From Rhizobiaceae bacterium (GTDB taxonomy: Bacteria; Pseudomonadota; Alphaproteobacteria; Rhizobiales; Rhizobiaceae), in NCBI GenBank assembly GCA_017643495.1, contig JAEPNK010000003.1, positions 1 to 64,000 on the forward strand: a DNA stretch of 64,000 bases, read 5' to 3'. Both the position numbers and the translations under genes were made by a program. The notes under the pieces are model-generated. The model saw only the letters and a list, made by a program, of their open reading frames with translations. It was not told the DNA's origin and made no database searches. This document shows, in pieces, positions 17,485 through 27,684 of this stretch. Position 1 is the stretch's first letter. Each line of letters opens with the position of its first letter.

Positions 17485-19685
17485 GCCCCCGGAACACGTG
17501 CGCCAAGCCGCTCGCGCATCGCCTCGATATCCAGTACATAGGGCTTGCCGTCTTCACCGCGTATCCATTGCGGATTGTCGCCGGAAGGATCACCTGCAGC
17601 AAAGGCGTAACCACCCTTGACGGCAACCGGTTTGGCGTCGTGAAAATCAGCAGCCGAATAAAATGTCCCGTCAGGCAAGGTTGGCAAGATCGCCTGTGCC
17701 GCCAGATCATCATCCGTAATTGAACCGATCACCTCTTCAAACAGGTCGGTTCGCATGGTTGGCGGCACAACAACCTTGTGGGAAACATCATCGGCAAACC
17801 AGAAATTGCGCTGGATGTGGTGAATCCCGCCATATTGTTTCCCGGCAACAACATTTGCCCCGGCTGCATCCTGCAATGCCTGCTCATAGACCGGCCTTGC
17901 CGCATCGCCATCCTTCGGATCAATGCCCATATCATGCAGCCTCGCACGGGCAATATTGGCAGCTGCCCGGCGGGCAAGGTCGCCATCGCCCTGTTGAACA
18001 CTGAAAGCGTCACCGTATACCTCCCGCGCAACTGCGGTTTCCTGCTTTCTGGCCAGGCGCAATCGCGCCCGCCCGTCCGGAAGCTTCGAACTTCCACGGA
18101 TCGCATCAATGGCGGATTGCCTTGTACCACCGGCCAGCAACACCTTGCCGGCTTCTGCAACCTTGGGCGCAGATTTTCCGAGCTCCGAAAGCGCCTTTTC
18201 CCGGTATTCACCGGAACCGGCAAGCAGACCCGCTGCAACATCGATGCCCAGGGCCGGATCGTTCTCGATTCTGGAATTGATGAATGAGACCTCCCCGGGC
18301 AGGAACATGCGCGGTTCAACTCCCCAATAATCTGCCGCTGTTTCAGCCGAAACGGTCCGTTTTTTCCAGAATTGCGCATAATCTTCCAGGCTTGTTTCTG
18401 CAGTGATTGACAAACTGGTTGGCTGCTCGATGACGCCACGCGCTGCGGCCGCTGCAATGGGACTTTCCACCACTTCCTTGCGGATTGCCTCAACCGTTTT
18501 TTCCGCCCATCTGGCAAGGTCCAGATCATCGGGATCACCAGTTTCCCGCGCACGCTCCAGCAATTGCCTTGCCGTTTCCGAATTCTCCCCAAGGGTGGAA
18601 CTGGAAAACTTTTCAGCCAGACCGAGCTTGGAGCGGACACCGGCCAGAAGCCGGTCACTGTCCGGCGAACGCCTTGCCGTATCAAGAAGCTCCGAAATCT
18701 CGCTTCCCTTTGGTCTGAACCCGGAAGCAATGCGCCCGGCAATGTCATCCGTTTCCTTCACGGTTGCACTTGTTGCCTGCCTGCCCTTTGTTGCAATCTG
18801 GCGGGAACGGGCGGCAAGCTTGCTGTCAATCATTTCATAGGATGCGGCATCGACATGATCCAGCTTGCCTTCCGTGAAGTCCGACCGCAATGATGCCCGG
18901 TAATCTTCCACCTCCTGGACCGTGCCAAGCAGCTCTGCCTGGCGGGTATAAAAACCGGTAGCAACCTCCCTTCGCTTCATCTGGCGTTTGGTTTCGGCCT
19001 GCACCGGCGTCATGCGCCCGGCTGCAACTGCCCGGTCCAGCTCCTTCTCGTACTGGCCAAGCGTATCGGAGACAAGCGCCTCCCCCGCAGGGCTTTCCGG
19101 ATCCACGGTAAGCAATGTTTGGCTGGTCACAGTATCCAGATTATTCAGCCGCGCCAGCATGGCTGCCTGCTCTTCCTGGTCGCGTTTTCGCTGATGCGCA
19201 TCAGCCGCCGATTTCCGGTAAGCGGTGGACAACCGGACAAATCCCTGCTCAAAGTCTCCGGCTATTTCCGCATAGACATGCTTTCCCTCATACTCGGTTT
19301 TCAGTGCCGAAAAGGACTGGTTGAGTTGAACAGGGTCCGTCCTGTGTTGCTCATACAATTGCTGCATGTCGGTGCGCAGGTCACTTTCAAGTTTCTGCAT
19401 ATAGGCCCGTTCACCGGCCGCATCGTATGCCTGGCCGCGAATGCTGTTGCTGCGGGTCGGACGAAAGCCTTCACTTGCCCCTTCAATCCGCCCTTGCCGT
19501 GTGCCTTCATTGCGGGCTGCATTGTCCGCCATGCCGGATGCCTGTCCTGAAAGCGCATCAAACCGGGCCGCAAGGGACCGCTCGACTTCGCCCCGGTCAC
19601 GTGCAACACCCAGAAGGCCGTCCGGCAGCAACCGTGGAAGCTGCAAACGCCTGTAGGAAACTGTCTGCTTTTTCTTGTTTGCCAT
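17475..19685 (-). CDS. Internal virion protein (first of three large)
   Basis: This 736-residue, mostly alpha-helical, charged protein with long coiled-coil stretches has no enzyme motif that I can see. It follows the small gp14-like gene by two bases. By position it corresponds to T7 gp15-like core proteins. Specific family unrecognised. Confidence 0.5.
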   Translation of the reverse strand: MANKKKQTVSYRRLQLPRLLPDGLLGVARDRGEVERSLAARFDALSGQASGMADNAARNEGTRQGRIEGASEGFRPTRSNSIRGQAYDAAGERAYMQKLESDLRTDMQQLYEQHRTDPVQLNQSFSALKTEYEGKHVYAEIAGDFEQGFVRLSTAYRKSAADAHQRKRDQEEQAAMLARLNNLDTVTSQTLLTVDPESPAGEALVSDTLGQYEKELDRAVAAGRMTPVQAETKRQMKRREVATGFYTRQAELLGTVQEVEDYRASLRSDFTEGKLDHVDAASYEMIDSKLAARSRQIATKGRQATSATVKETDDIAGRIASGFRPKGSEISELLDTARRSPDSDRLLAGVRSKLGLAEKFSSSTLGENSETARQLLERARETGDPDDLDLARWAEKTVEAIRKEVVESPIAAAAARGVIEQPTSLSITAETSLEDYAQFWKKRTVSAETAADYWGVEPRMFLPGEVSFINSRIENDPALGIDVAAGLLAGSGEYREKALSELGKSAPKVAEAGKVLLAGGTRQSAIDAIRGSSKLPDGRARLRLARKQETAVAREVYGDAFSVQQGDGDLARRAAANIARARLHDMGIDPKDGDAARPVYEQALQDAAGANVVAGKQYGGIHHIQRNFWFADDVSHKVVVPPTMRTDLFEEVIGSITDDDLAAQAILPTLPDGTFYSAADFHDAKPVAVKGGYAFAAGDPSGDNPQWIRGEDGKPYVLDIEAMRERLGARVPGAWK

Positions 19686-19687
19686 GC

Positions 19688-20227
19688 CTAGCCCCGGTTG
19701 ATGACGGACCCGCCAAATTGTAGTGCCTTGGTAAAGGCTTTCAGCCCGCTGCCACGTTTCACCTTCCGGGCCTGTGAACGATAGCCGGAAGCCCGTTCGT
19801 TCAACCGGGAAATGCGGCTTGTCCTTGTGGCATTGTCAGCGGAAAGCGATGTATCCAGCTCGCGATAGACTTCCTTGCGCGCCTGCGTTGGAGAACCGAA
19901 AGTCAGGTCCTGGCCACCGGCCGCGAAAGCAACCGCGGTTTCACCAGCAATCTGTTGCGCTTCAGCCCGCAGGGATGATCGCCGCTCGATACCGCGCAGG
20001 TTTTCCTGAACCACTTCTTCTTCCGCATCGAGCGCCTGCAGCTGCAGGGCTTCCGCTTGCTGGTTGTCAGCCTCCAAGCCGCTGATGATGCTCAACAGCG
20101 ATGCCCCGCCCTGCAGTAACGTAAACAGGCCGGAACCCGCCGTTGCCACGCCCCCTGCTGCAGCGCCAGCCGCAGCCGAGCCGCCGCCCGCCATCACGGA
20201 TGTAAACATAGTTGCCAGTTCAGCCAT
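19688..20227 (-). CDS. Small internal virion / ejection protein (gp14-like)
   Basis: This 179-residue protein starts with a Gly/Ala-rich hydrophobic segment (about 10-50), followed by charged helices and a basic C-terminus. Size, composition and its place directly after tail tubular protein B match the small membrane-entering core protein of T7-like phages. Its start overlaps the preceding stop. Confidence 0.55.
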   Translation of the reverse strand: MAELATMFTSVMAGGGSAAAGAAAGGVATAGSGLFTLLQGGASLLSIISGLEADNQQAEALQLQALDAEEEVVQENLRGIERRSSLRAEAQQIAGETAVAFAAGGQDLTFGSPTQARKEVYRELDTSLSADNATRTSRISRLNERASGYRSQARKVKRGSGLKAFTKALQFGGSVINRG

Positions 20228-22665
20228 CAGAGTTTTGCCTCCACAACCAGGTCCCGGACTTCAAGAAAGCCCGGCTTTGTCTGGGTAATTACAAGGGTGG
20301 TATCAACCATCATGCCACCAAGGCCGGTTACCTCCCGAACGCCATTCCACATCGGCGCAACGCCGGCCACATCACCCGCCTTGACAAGTGGTATGTCGCG
20401 CGGCGTTTCACCATTGGCACCGATCGCGATACTGGATGTATCCTTCAGCTTGCCCCGGAACGTGTGAATCCGGCCCGGCCGGCGCACAATCTGGTCATTC
20501 GGCAACAAACGGACAAACGGCATCGGCTCGACATGGGGCGCTTTCCACCACCCGATGCGGCAATCGGTATAGGCAAACTCCAGATCGATTTGCCCGTTCG
20601 TGACCGTGTGTTCTCCAAGGCTCAACCCGTCCGCCACAACCCACACTTTCATGCCTTCATAACTGGCAGGCACAGTCAGCATACCCGCCAGGTCGGTCGG
20701 GCCGGCACTGGTTTCCCCGTGCAACAATACGGTTCTGTCCCACACTTCATGGCTGATAAAATCGCCATTCGCGTCTTGGCGCTTCACGGCCACATGGACG
20801 GTTTCTTGCCGGTCGACACAGACTGCCTTGGTATCGCCCGGCGTTTCCCAGACCGAAAACGCATTGATGTTCTGGCTTTTCATGACCATCAGTTGCAGCA
20901 ATTCGCCATTGTCCCGCAGGTAGTACAGCCGGTGTGCGGAAATCTGGTCATCGGGCTTTTTCCGCGCAGACCGGATTATTCCCTTGAAGATATGATCCGC
21001 AAAGGTGGAGGCCGGGTCGGATTCGTAGGATGTACGGACATCGTCATATGATGCCACGTAAAGCACATTGCCATCCTCATTGACATAAAACAGCAAGCCT
21101 TCAACATCCTGGGGCCTGGCAACGGCAGAAGAACCGAATTCACTCGCATTGACAAAGTTCAGCGGCTTGTTGCGGTTGATTTCCCGGTCATTGGCAAAAT
21201 ACTCCCCCTGATCAGTAAAAATCAGCAGATAGCGGGAATAGACGATATGACGGATCGTTTCCTGGCTGTCGACGCGGATCGCCCGGAAAAAGGGCGCATC
21301 GTCCGCCTGTTGCTCGATATCAAGGTTGAAATACTCACCGTTTTCCGAAAAGAGCATGCCGGCAGGACGGGACTTTAACGCACCGTAGATAAGCCTGTCC
21401 TGTGCCAGTTCAACAGTTCCCGGCCAGCCCCGGTCATCGGATATGGCGGGTTCACCGATCGTTTCCCCCACCGTTGTGTGCGCAGCCAGCGCGCTTGCCT
21501 CGGAAGTGTTGACGATCTGGCTGGCAAACTCGTATTCGGTTCCGGAATTGCCACCCCCGAACGTGATGACAAACTGTCTTGTTCCGGCAGCGGCCTGGTT
21601 GGTAATGCTGATACCCGTCTTGATGCTCGGCAAGCCCTCTATGGCCGCCTTGATTGCATCGGCAAAATCATCCCATTCGGTCGATGTTGCACTGCCCGGC
21701 GCAACACCAAGGGCGACCCCGCCGGTTTCTTCGCCATTGATGATCACATTCAGGATAAGATCATCGACCGATGCGAAGCGCACGAAAATTGTCCAGACAT
21801 CGTCAACCCGGGTATATTCGCTACCATCCGCATTGCGACCGTAATTGGTCAGGCCGATTTCTTCATAAGGCCAAAGATCGAACCGCCATTCGTGATCAAC
21901 TCCGCCAATCCGGAAAGCGCGCCGGGATTCAACATCTTCATGAAACATGCCGAACGTGTTTCCCTCGCTGTAGAACTTCACCAATGGAAGCTGCCCGGCT
22001 GTGAAGGGGTGGCGAAAACCGCCTTTGTGCAGATTGTCCCGCCAGACATCGCACCAACCGGGCGTCAGCGAAAGGCAAAAGGTTTCAGCCTGCGAAAAGC
22101 TGTAATCCTCGTAAACAATGGCTTCCGGAATTGAACTCGTTTCCGCATGAACGGCAATTGCCGTGGTAGTGCTGAACGGCCCGTCTGCACTGGCAACCAG
22201 TCGCGCACCGGTCGCAAGAATGCTTTGACCGGGAGAAAGCATTGCCACCCGGTTGTTGTCGCCGATTGCCAGTGAGAATTCACTACCGAAATCCGTCCAG
22301 TTTCCGCCTGTTTCAACCTGCACCTTGAAGGTTCCGGTTACATCGGCGTCCACATCGAGCGTATCGATTGAAACGGCATTGATAGCGGTTTCGGCAAATA
22401 CGGCCGTTTCAAGAACCACCGGAAAGACTGAATGGGGCCCGGTTCCTCCGGAATCGGCTGCTGAAACCTGCGCCATCTGGTTTCTGCCACGGCCAATCTG
22501 CCGGCTGCCCGGCAGTTTCCGGAAGCCGGATTGCGGAATCGGTTCAGCCCCCCGCATCCGCCGGCAGGCTGAATAATATTCCCTGATGTCCAGGCGCGGG
22601 TCCAGCAATTCACCAAATTCGCCGGCATTCATGGACGGCCTGAAAATCGCGGTCTTGGCAACCAT
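20227..22665 (-). CDS. Tail tubular protein B (nozzle)
   Basis: This protein of about 812 residues opens with the pattern typical of podovirus nozzle proteins in alphaproteobacterial phages (KTAIFRPSMNAGEFGELLDP, YYSACRRMRG, FRKLPGSR). The beta-rich body fits the T7 gp12-like tail tip through which DNA exits. The ATG used overlaps the stop of tail tubular protein A as TGATG, the usual coupling of these two genes. Confidence 0.75.
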   Translation of the reverse strand: MVAKTAIFRPSMNAGEFGELLDPRLDIREYYSACRRMRGAEPIPQSGFRKLPGSRQIGRGRNQMAQVSAADSGGTGPHSVFPVVLETAVFAETAINAVSIDTLDVDADVTGTFKVQVETGGNWTDFGSEFSLAIGDNNRVAMLSPGQSILATGARLVASADGPFSTTTAIAVHAETSSIPEAIVYEDYSFSQAETFCLSLTPGWCDVWRDNLHKGGFRHPFTAGQLPLVKFYSEGNTFGMFHEDVESRRAFRIGGVDHEWRFDLWPYEEIGLTNYGRNADGSEYTRVDDVWTIFVRFASVDDLILNVIINGEETGGVALGVAPGSATSTEWDDFADAIKAAIEGLPSIKTGISITNQAAAGTRQFVITFGGGNSGTEYEFASQIVNTSEASALAAHTTVGETIGEPAISDDRGWPGTVELAQDRLIYGALKSRPAGMLFSENGEYFNLDIEQQADDAPFFRAIRVDSQETIRHIVYSRYLLIFTDQGEYFANDREINRNKPLNFVNASEFGSSAVARPQDVEGLLFYVNEDGNVLYVASYDDVRTSYESDPASTFADHIFKGIIRSARKKPDDQISAHRLYYLRDNGELLQLMVMKSQNINAFSVWETPGDTKAVCVDRQETVHVAVKRQDANGDFISHEVWDRTVLLHGETSAGPTDLAGMLTVPASYEGMKVWVVADGLSLGEHTVTNGQIDLEFAYTDCRIGWWKAPHVEPMPFVRLLPNDQIVRRPGRIHTFRGKLKDTSSIAIGANGETPRDIPLVKAGDVAGVAPMWNGVREVTGLGGMMVDTTLVITQTKPGFLEVRDLVVEAKL

Positions 22666-23357
22666 CAATACCCCCCGTACCAGGGCCGGGACCGCCGGCC
22701 GCCATAACCGCCCGCCCGGGCATCCAGTAACGGATCACCGGAGCGCAACGGGGAATCAGGTGGATTTTCCGCCAGGTCCTGGGCAAGAAGCCTTCCGAAC
22801 ATGCCTCCCGGCATGGCGCGTTCCCGAGGTGTGCCAAGCGCTTCGGTCAGAAACTTGTCTTCAAGTTCAGTGTCATGGGTTTCCGGCACGGAAAAACGTC
22901 CGGCCAGCAATACGGTAAAGGCTTCGCGCCAGGCAGCCGGCCACAATTCAGGCTCCTTTGCAAACCGCGCGGCAATCCACACATCCTTGCAATGGCTGAA
23001 CAAGCGTTCGCCCTCTATCTCGAAATCGCGGATATTGGCATTTGGATGCTCACTGGAAAGGATTTTCCGGATAGAGCCCATCTTGTTGCCCGGTATGGCA
23101 TGGGCATGGGAATACCCGTTCGGCCAGGGCTTGTGTTCCTCGATGCCGTTGGCCTGCTTGTCTATCAGGGTGCAGCGAACCGTTGCCTTCAGAAAATTCC
23201 ATGTCGTGAAATTGAAGGCTTGCGCAAGCGTCCCCTCGTATATCGTGTTGAGGCGGTGCATGCGCGGATCGTCGCTTTCCAGGTCGGCATTGAGGGTTAT
23301 TGCAAAGCGCCCGAGCGCATCAGCAATGATTTTGGCCTTGTCAATCTGGTCAACCAT
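22665..23357 (-). CDS. Tail tubular protein A (adaptor, gp11-like)
   Basis: This 230-residue protein has the layout of T7 gp11-type adaptors that join the portal to the nozzle: an N-terminal helix, LNTIYEGTLAQAFNFTTWNF, then PWPNGYSHAHAIP and a helical C-terminal half (WIAARFAKEPELWPAAWREAF). It is translationally coupled to the nozzle gene. The C-terminus is Gly/Tyr/Arg-rich. Confidence 0.75.
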   Translation of the reverse strand: MVDQIDKAKIIADALGRFAITLNADLESDDPRMHRLNTIYEGTLAQAFNFTTWNFLKATVRCTLIDKQANGIEEHKPWPNGYSHAHAIPGNKMGSIRKILSSEHPNANIRDFEIEGERLFSHCKDVWIAARFAKEPELWPAAWREAFTVLLAGRFSVPETHDTELEDKFLTEALGTPRERAMPGGMFGRLLAQDLAENPPDSPLRSGDPLLDARAGGYGGRRSRPWYGGY

Positions 23358-23374
23358 GTCCGCGCATGCCCTTG

Positions 23375-23656
23375 TTATGAACCGGAAGCGCCGGTTTCTG
23401 CAGATGCGGTCACATCCCCACTGGCCGGAACGGTATCGATCCTGACGAGCAGAACATCCGCAGTGCCACCAATAACGGCGGAAACGATAACCACGTCTCC
23501 CGGCGTGAGCTGGTCACGGGCATCATTGAAAAACCCGTCTGCAATCACTGTCGCGACTGCATCGCTTGTTGCCAGGAAAAACAGGCTTACCTGTGTGTTG
23601 GTACCGGCAAGCGGTGAAGTACCGATCCGCACCAATGAACGTTTGTTGAGTGCCAT
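23375..23656 (-). CDS. Small virion-associated protein
   Basis: This 93-residue protein is rich in Ala, Val, Thr and Ser, with beta-strand-like segments. It lies between the major capsid protein and tail tubular protein A. A head decoration or neck protein would fit that place, but I do not recognise a family. Confidence 0.45.
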   Translation of the reverse strand: MALNKRSLVRIGTSPLAGTNTQVSLFFLATSDAVATVIADGFFNDARDQLTPGDVVIVSAVIGGTADVLLVRIDTVPASGDVTASAETGASGS

Positions 23657-23684
23657 GATGATTTTACCTTCATGTTGTTGGAAT

Positions 23685-23709
23685 ACCCGGGCCGCTCATC
23701 GCCCCGGGT
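23685..23709 (-). terminator. Hairpin after the capsid gene
   Basis: ACCCGGG and CCCGGGT form a perfect 7-bp stem with an 11-nt loop in the gap just downstream of the capsid stop. There is no U-run, so it may be a partial terminator or an mRNA-stabilising hairpin that raises capsid levels. Confidence 0.4.
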
Positions 23710-23726
23710 CTTGCTGCATTGATCGC

Positions 23727-24635
23727 CTATGCAGGCAGTGTCAGATCAGCTTCAGCAATGGTTTTGAGCTGCAGGCGCCGCACACCTTCCGGCAGGATGC
23801 CGACTGCGGCACCACCCATGCCGACCTTGCCAAGCCAGGGCGAACCTTCCTTTTCATGTATCCTGTTGAAGTCAGGAGCCATTTCATCCCAATTGGTTTC
23901 AACACCAATCGCATCACTCGCCCACATGTAGGTGAAATAATCCGTGGCACCGTCCTTGATAGACACACCGGACGCGTTAACGAAATATTCGTCAGGAAGG
24001 GTAAAATAAATGATGCCGCGATGGTTCTTGACCTGCATGTCACTCATCTGGTTCATCGGCAGGTCCTCCGGGCCAACCCATTGCGAATTGGAAAACTGCT
24101 TGTAAAGCATGAGTTGTTCCATCGCCATTTCCGGTACCGGACAGAAGATATTGTATTGTCCGTTATCGCCCTGCCCGCGAATGCCGGCCTTGTTGGCAAT
24201 GAAAAATTGCGGAGTGGTTGCCTGCGTGGCACCCCCTACCTTCTTTACAGCTGTCACACTTGAAGCAAAAAGCGCCGTTGCATCCCATTGGATCATGTCT
24301 TCCTTGCGGTTGATGGCAAAGGCCAGTTCCTCGGCACGGGTCTGCGTTTCGGAAGGCCCGAGTTTGGAGAGGTCTGGTGTGTAAATCCAGCTCGAAGCCT
24401 CATAGTCCCGCATGTCCACTGAAACCTTGTCACGGTTGGGGTTCATCGGCTTGACGTCCTGGATGGCTCCAGTCAGTTCGTATGCCTCACCGCGACCCGC
24501 AATCGGAAAGATAACCTTGGCTTCATTCACATCACCCCGCCGGGTTGTCCCGGCAAGGCGTTTTCCGCGCGCCTGCCTGATATGCGTAACCTTGGTTTTC
24601 ATCTTTTCTGAAAACCAGTTTGGAGAGTTAGTCAT
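23727..24635 (-). CDS. Major capsid protein
   Basis: This 302-residue protein follows the scaffold gene and resembles capsid proteins of T7-like and related podoviruses. It has a basic N-terminus, a DVKPMNPNRDKVSVDMRDYE segment and an extended middle. The good Shine-Dalgarno (AGAGGA) and flanking non-coding gaps on both sides are usual for the most expressed virion gene. The call is from order plus pattern. Confidence 0.75.
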   Translation of the reverse strand: MTNSPNWFSEKMKTKVTHIRQARGKRLAGTTRRGDVNEAKVIFPIAGRGEAYELTGAIQDVKPMNPNRDKVSVDMRDYEASSWIYTPDLSKLGPSETQTRAEELAFAINRKEDMIQWDATALFASSVTAVKKVGGATQATTPQFFIANKAGIRGQGDNGQYNIFCPVPEMAMEQLMLYKQFSNSQWVGPEDLPMNQMSDMQVKNHRGIIYFTLPDEYFVNASGVSIKDGATDYFTYMWASDAIGVETNWDEMAPDFNRIHEKEGSPWLGKVGMGGAAVGILPEGVRRLQLKTIAEADLTLPA

Positions 24636-24792
24636 GGCTCAATTCCTCTGTTGTTTGAGCGTTGCGTTCAAACTGTCTTGAGGCCGATAGAGCCGTCCGT
24701 TCCGTCCGATCTATTCAATGGGAAGTTCAGGACAGGTCGCACTCCAGTCAGTACATCCGGATCATAGGCACGGCTTGAAGAGCGTTAATTGC

Positions 24793-25689
24793 CTAGTCAG
24801 GCAGGTCCTTCCACATGGCATCCGTGGCAGCCCGGAATTTCGGATCGTATTTCGGACTTGATGGATCGTTTCGGGGGTCCTGCTCACGGCTGGAAAGTTC
24901 CTGACGAACATCGCCGCCGCCACCAGAACCACCAAACAACGGTTGCGGGCGCGTGTCTGCCATTTTGCGAACAAGTTCGATCACCTGATGACCCATCGCA
25001 CGGTCGCCCAGCGTGTCCTGCATGTATTCAGCCATTTCCGCAGAAATGCCTTTCATTGGCCCTACCTTAGCCAGCCAGTCAAAATTGTCCTGCATGCGGG
25101 AATTGATGGCTTGCGACTGTTCGTCCGGCGACAGGTATTGCGATTCTGCAGGTAGCAACGCCTGACGCTCTGCCTTCACGTCAACCACATCACCCAGGAT
25201 ACCGGCTTCAACCCATTCCGAGACAACATCTGTCACAAACCCGGCAAATGCATCCTTTGACAAGCCGTGCTTGAGGGCAGCGGCCTGCGTTGTGGCAAAA
25301 ACCGGATCGGTTTCAAGATTCGAAAGGTAAGGCTTGATATTGTCCGGCATTTCACCAAGCACATATTCAGCCGCTTCCTTGACAGTCTCTTTTTTTCCTT
25401 CCTTCGTCCGGTAACCGTTGATGGTCTTGGCCATCTTGTCGATGGTTTCCTCATTCGTGCTGCCGAACATGGTTTCCGGAATACCGTCTACACGATAAGG
25501 TTGCACACCCCCGTCACCTGCTTTCCCCCCGTCATTAGCTTTGCCCCCGGCATCAGCCTTGCCACCTGTATCTTGGGCTGTCCCTTGCGACTGTCCCTCG
25601 CCGCCTTTGTTTTCACCACCGTCACCGCCACCACTGCCCGCACCTTCTGCATTGCGGACAGGTAGATACTTGTTCAAAAGGCCGTTCAT
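24793..25689 (-). CDS. Capsid scaffolding protein
   Basis: The chosen ATG has GAAGAGGAAA upstream and avoids overlap with the next gene; 298 residues. The protein has a Gly/Asp/Lys-rich low-complexity N-terminal third (repeated GGKA(D/N)-type units), then acidic helices. This is the composition of podovirus scaffolds, and it lies directly upstream of the capsid gene. Scaffolds guide procapsid assembly and then leave. Confidence 0.7.
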   Translation of the reverse strand: MNGLLNKYLPVRNAEGAGSGGGDGGENKGGEGQSQGTAQDTGGKADAGGKANDGGKAGDGGVQPYRVDGIPETMFGSTNEETIDKMAKTINGYRTKEGKKETVKEAAEYVLGEMPDNIKPYLSNLETDPVFATTQAAALKHGLSKDAFAGFVTDVVSEWVEAGILGDVVDVKAERQALLPAESQYLSPDEQSQAINSRMQDNFDWLAKVGPMKGISAEMAEYMQDTLGDRAMGHQVIELVRKMADTRPQPLFGGSGGGGDVRQELSSREQDPRNDPSSPKYDPKFRAATDAMWKDLPD

Positions 25690-25705
25690 GCTGTTTTCCT
25701 CTTCA

Positions 25706-26089
25706 TCATTTGCCTGTTTGTTTTTCAGAAAGCGCCAGTCGCTGCCCCTCATTGACGGCACCGGCAATCATCATGAAAATTGAATTGCGTTCCTTGACGC
25801 GCGCCATTGCGAGCGCCTCCGCCTCGATGGATGCAAGCGCACCTGTCTCAAGCCGGCGGACCGTGATGTCACACAGAAATTCAAGGACCGCGCGACCCTG
25901 CTCGGATTGCGACAGGCCGTAAAGGTATTTGGCAACGGTCGGGCTGACAGACGATGCCTTTCCCGGATCCGCAAGGCTCATGATATTTGACGCCTGATCA
26001 AGGTCGGGACCTGCAGCATTTGACCGGGAAAGCAGGTCATCGACCGACAAGGTGGTTTTGGGAGGCAGCAGCGGTTTTGTATCCATCAT
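25706..26089 (-). CDS. Hypothetical protein between portal and scaffold
   Basis: This 127-residue protein is helical, with a C-terminal alanine-rich helix pair. The start overlaps the portal stop (ATGA). I do not recognise a family. Position suggests a head assembly factor. Confidence 0.45.
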   Translation of the reverse strand: MMDTKPLLPPKTTLSVDDLLSRSNAAGPDLDQASNIMSLADPGKASSVSPTVAKYLYGLSQSEQGRAVLEFLCDITVRRLETGALASIEAEALAMARVKERNSIFMMIAGAVNEGQRLALSEKQTGK

Positions 26090-27678
26090 GCAATGGCCCC
26101 CTGTGCTTGTTGGTCTTGCGGTATTTTCGCCGCTTCAAGTGCATATTCCGCGGCAGTGGCAACAGCAATCTGCTGTTGTTTTTGCTGGCGGATGGACTGG
26201 CGTTCCTCATTACTCGGTGCCAGACGGTGATCGATATCAAGAACCTTGCGCGCATCGGCCAGAACTTCATCAGCCTTGATGTGCTCGTCTGAATTTTGCG
26301 GACCGGCAATTGCGGTTACCATGTCAAAATAGGTCACCGAGGCTTCCAGCTTTCTGGCGTCCAGCGCTTGCTGCATTGGTGAACGGACCTTTGTCGTCAC
26401 CAGCAATTCGTTCAGCTGCACAGGTGACTGGATATAACCCTGCTCGTAGAGGATTTCTGTTGCCCGTGGTGCAAGCACCGGCATGCTTTCCCGGCTCAAA
26501 CGGCCAAAGGCACCGATGTTTGCATCGGCCCGGTCCTGAAGACTTGCGACGATCTGCGAAGCGCTGGGCGGCGTAAGTCCTTTTTGTTCCAGCCGGTTGT
26601 CAAGCAACAGCCCCTTGATATCATCACGCATGCCGTCAATCACGACACGCGCAATGTTGAAATTCGCTGTAGCGGGATCAAGGCGCTGCACATCCGGGCC
26701 AAACTGCCCACCGGTTGACATCATGGGCCAGAATTCACCAGGCCCCATGTGGGCCGTGTCCGGATTGAATGTGCCGCCAGTACGGTAACCCCATATGCCA
26801 AGCAGTTGTACGGCAGCCGAACGCAATGCCAGCTCCTGCGCCTTGTTCAGCGTCATGATGGTCGGCATGCCAAGCAGGATAGGCCCCCGGCCATAAGGTT
26901 CCCCCGGGCCACGGAAATAACGCATCACGGCAATCGGTTGCGTCCGGGTACGGGCCTCAATGATGAATTCCGTGCAATATTTTTCTGTATAGGCAACCCA
27001 TATCCAGCCGTGTGCGGTTTTCCAGAAGTCCTGGTATATTTCGAGCTCGTCATTGGGCTTGGACTTCAATTGCTCCATGAACGCATCGGAGAAGCGCCCG
27101 GTATCGCGAAAACCGTAATGGATTTCTTCAATGGTCAGCCTTTGCTTCCAGCTGATATAGGTCAGCCTGCCCCACAGGTCGCCCTTGCAGGCAAGGTTTT
27201 CAAAGGGAACATTGGCAAAGAACAAGGGTTGGTGCTTGTCACCATGCACCGGCATAATGGCACCGGTTCCGATGCCAAGGTCCATGCATGCCTCATTGGC
27301 GGAAGTATCAAAATCACCGGACTGAAAAAACGGATCAACGCGGTTGGCAATGCCCTGGTATTCTTTTTCGAGCACGATCAGCTCGCGCGCCTTGAGCTCG
27401 TTTTGCAACAGGGGGCCGGCCTCATATGTAAACTTTGAGCTGGCCGCGGGAAACAGGTCTTTCTGGAGATTGCCGGCAAAGTACATCGCCCCCATTGGAG
27501 CGGTCATGTCAGTCAGCTTGTCGATATCGAAAGTTGATGTCTTGCCAACATTCTGCCTGTGCGGCAGTGCGTAATCATAGGCATTCTGGATATACCGGTT
27601 CCAGTGGTTCCTTGTCTCCCAGACTGCCTTTGCCTTCACAAGCTGCCGGGCAACTGGCGTACCTTCATCGCTCGCCAT
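26086..27678 (-). CDS. Portal (head-tail connector) protein
   Basis: This 530-residue protein matches T7 gp8-like portals. It has an N-terminal helical stem part, YALPHRQNV, a YFRGPGEPYGRGPILLGMP segment typical of this family, and a long helical C-terminus with Gln-rich end. The portal forms the ring through which the terminase packs DNA. Neighbours (terminases before, scaffold and capsid after) agree. Confidence 0.85.
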   Translation of the reverse strand: MASDEGTPVARQLVKAKAVWETRNHWNRYIQNAYDYALPHRQNVGKTSTFDIDKLTDMTAPMGAMYFAGNLQKDLFPAASSKFTYEAGPLLQNELKARELIVLEKEYQGIANRVDPFFQSGDFDTSANEACMDLGIGTGAIMPVHGDKHQPLFFANVPFENLACKGDLWGRLTYISWKQRLTIEEIHYGFRDTGRFSDAFMEQLKSKPNDELEIYQDFWKTAHGWIWVAYTEKYCTEFIIEARTRTQPIAVMRYFRGPGEPYGRGPILLGMPTIMTLNKAQELALRSAAVQLLGIWGYRTGGTFNPDTAHMGPGEFWPMMSTGGQFGPDVQRLDPATANFNIARVVIDGMRDDIKGLLLDNRLEQKGLTPPSASQIVASLQDRADANIGAFGRLSRESMPVLAPRATEILYEQGYIQSPVQLNELLVTTKVRSPMQQALDARKLEASVTYFDMVTAIAGPQNSDEHIKADEVLADARKVLDIDHRLAPSNEERQSIRQQKQQQIAVATAAEYALEAAKIPQDQQAQGAIA

Positions 27679-27684
27679 GCCGGG

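Noticed and set aside
22875-24263. 462-codon plus-strand frame across tail tubular protein A and the capsid gene
   Set aside because: It runs antisense through two well-supported virion genes and their gap.
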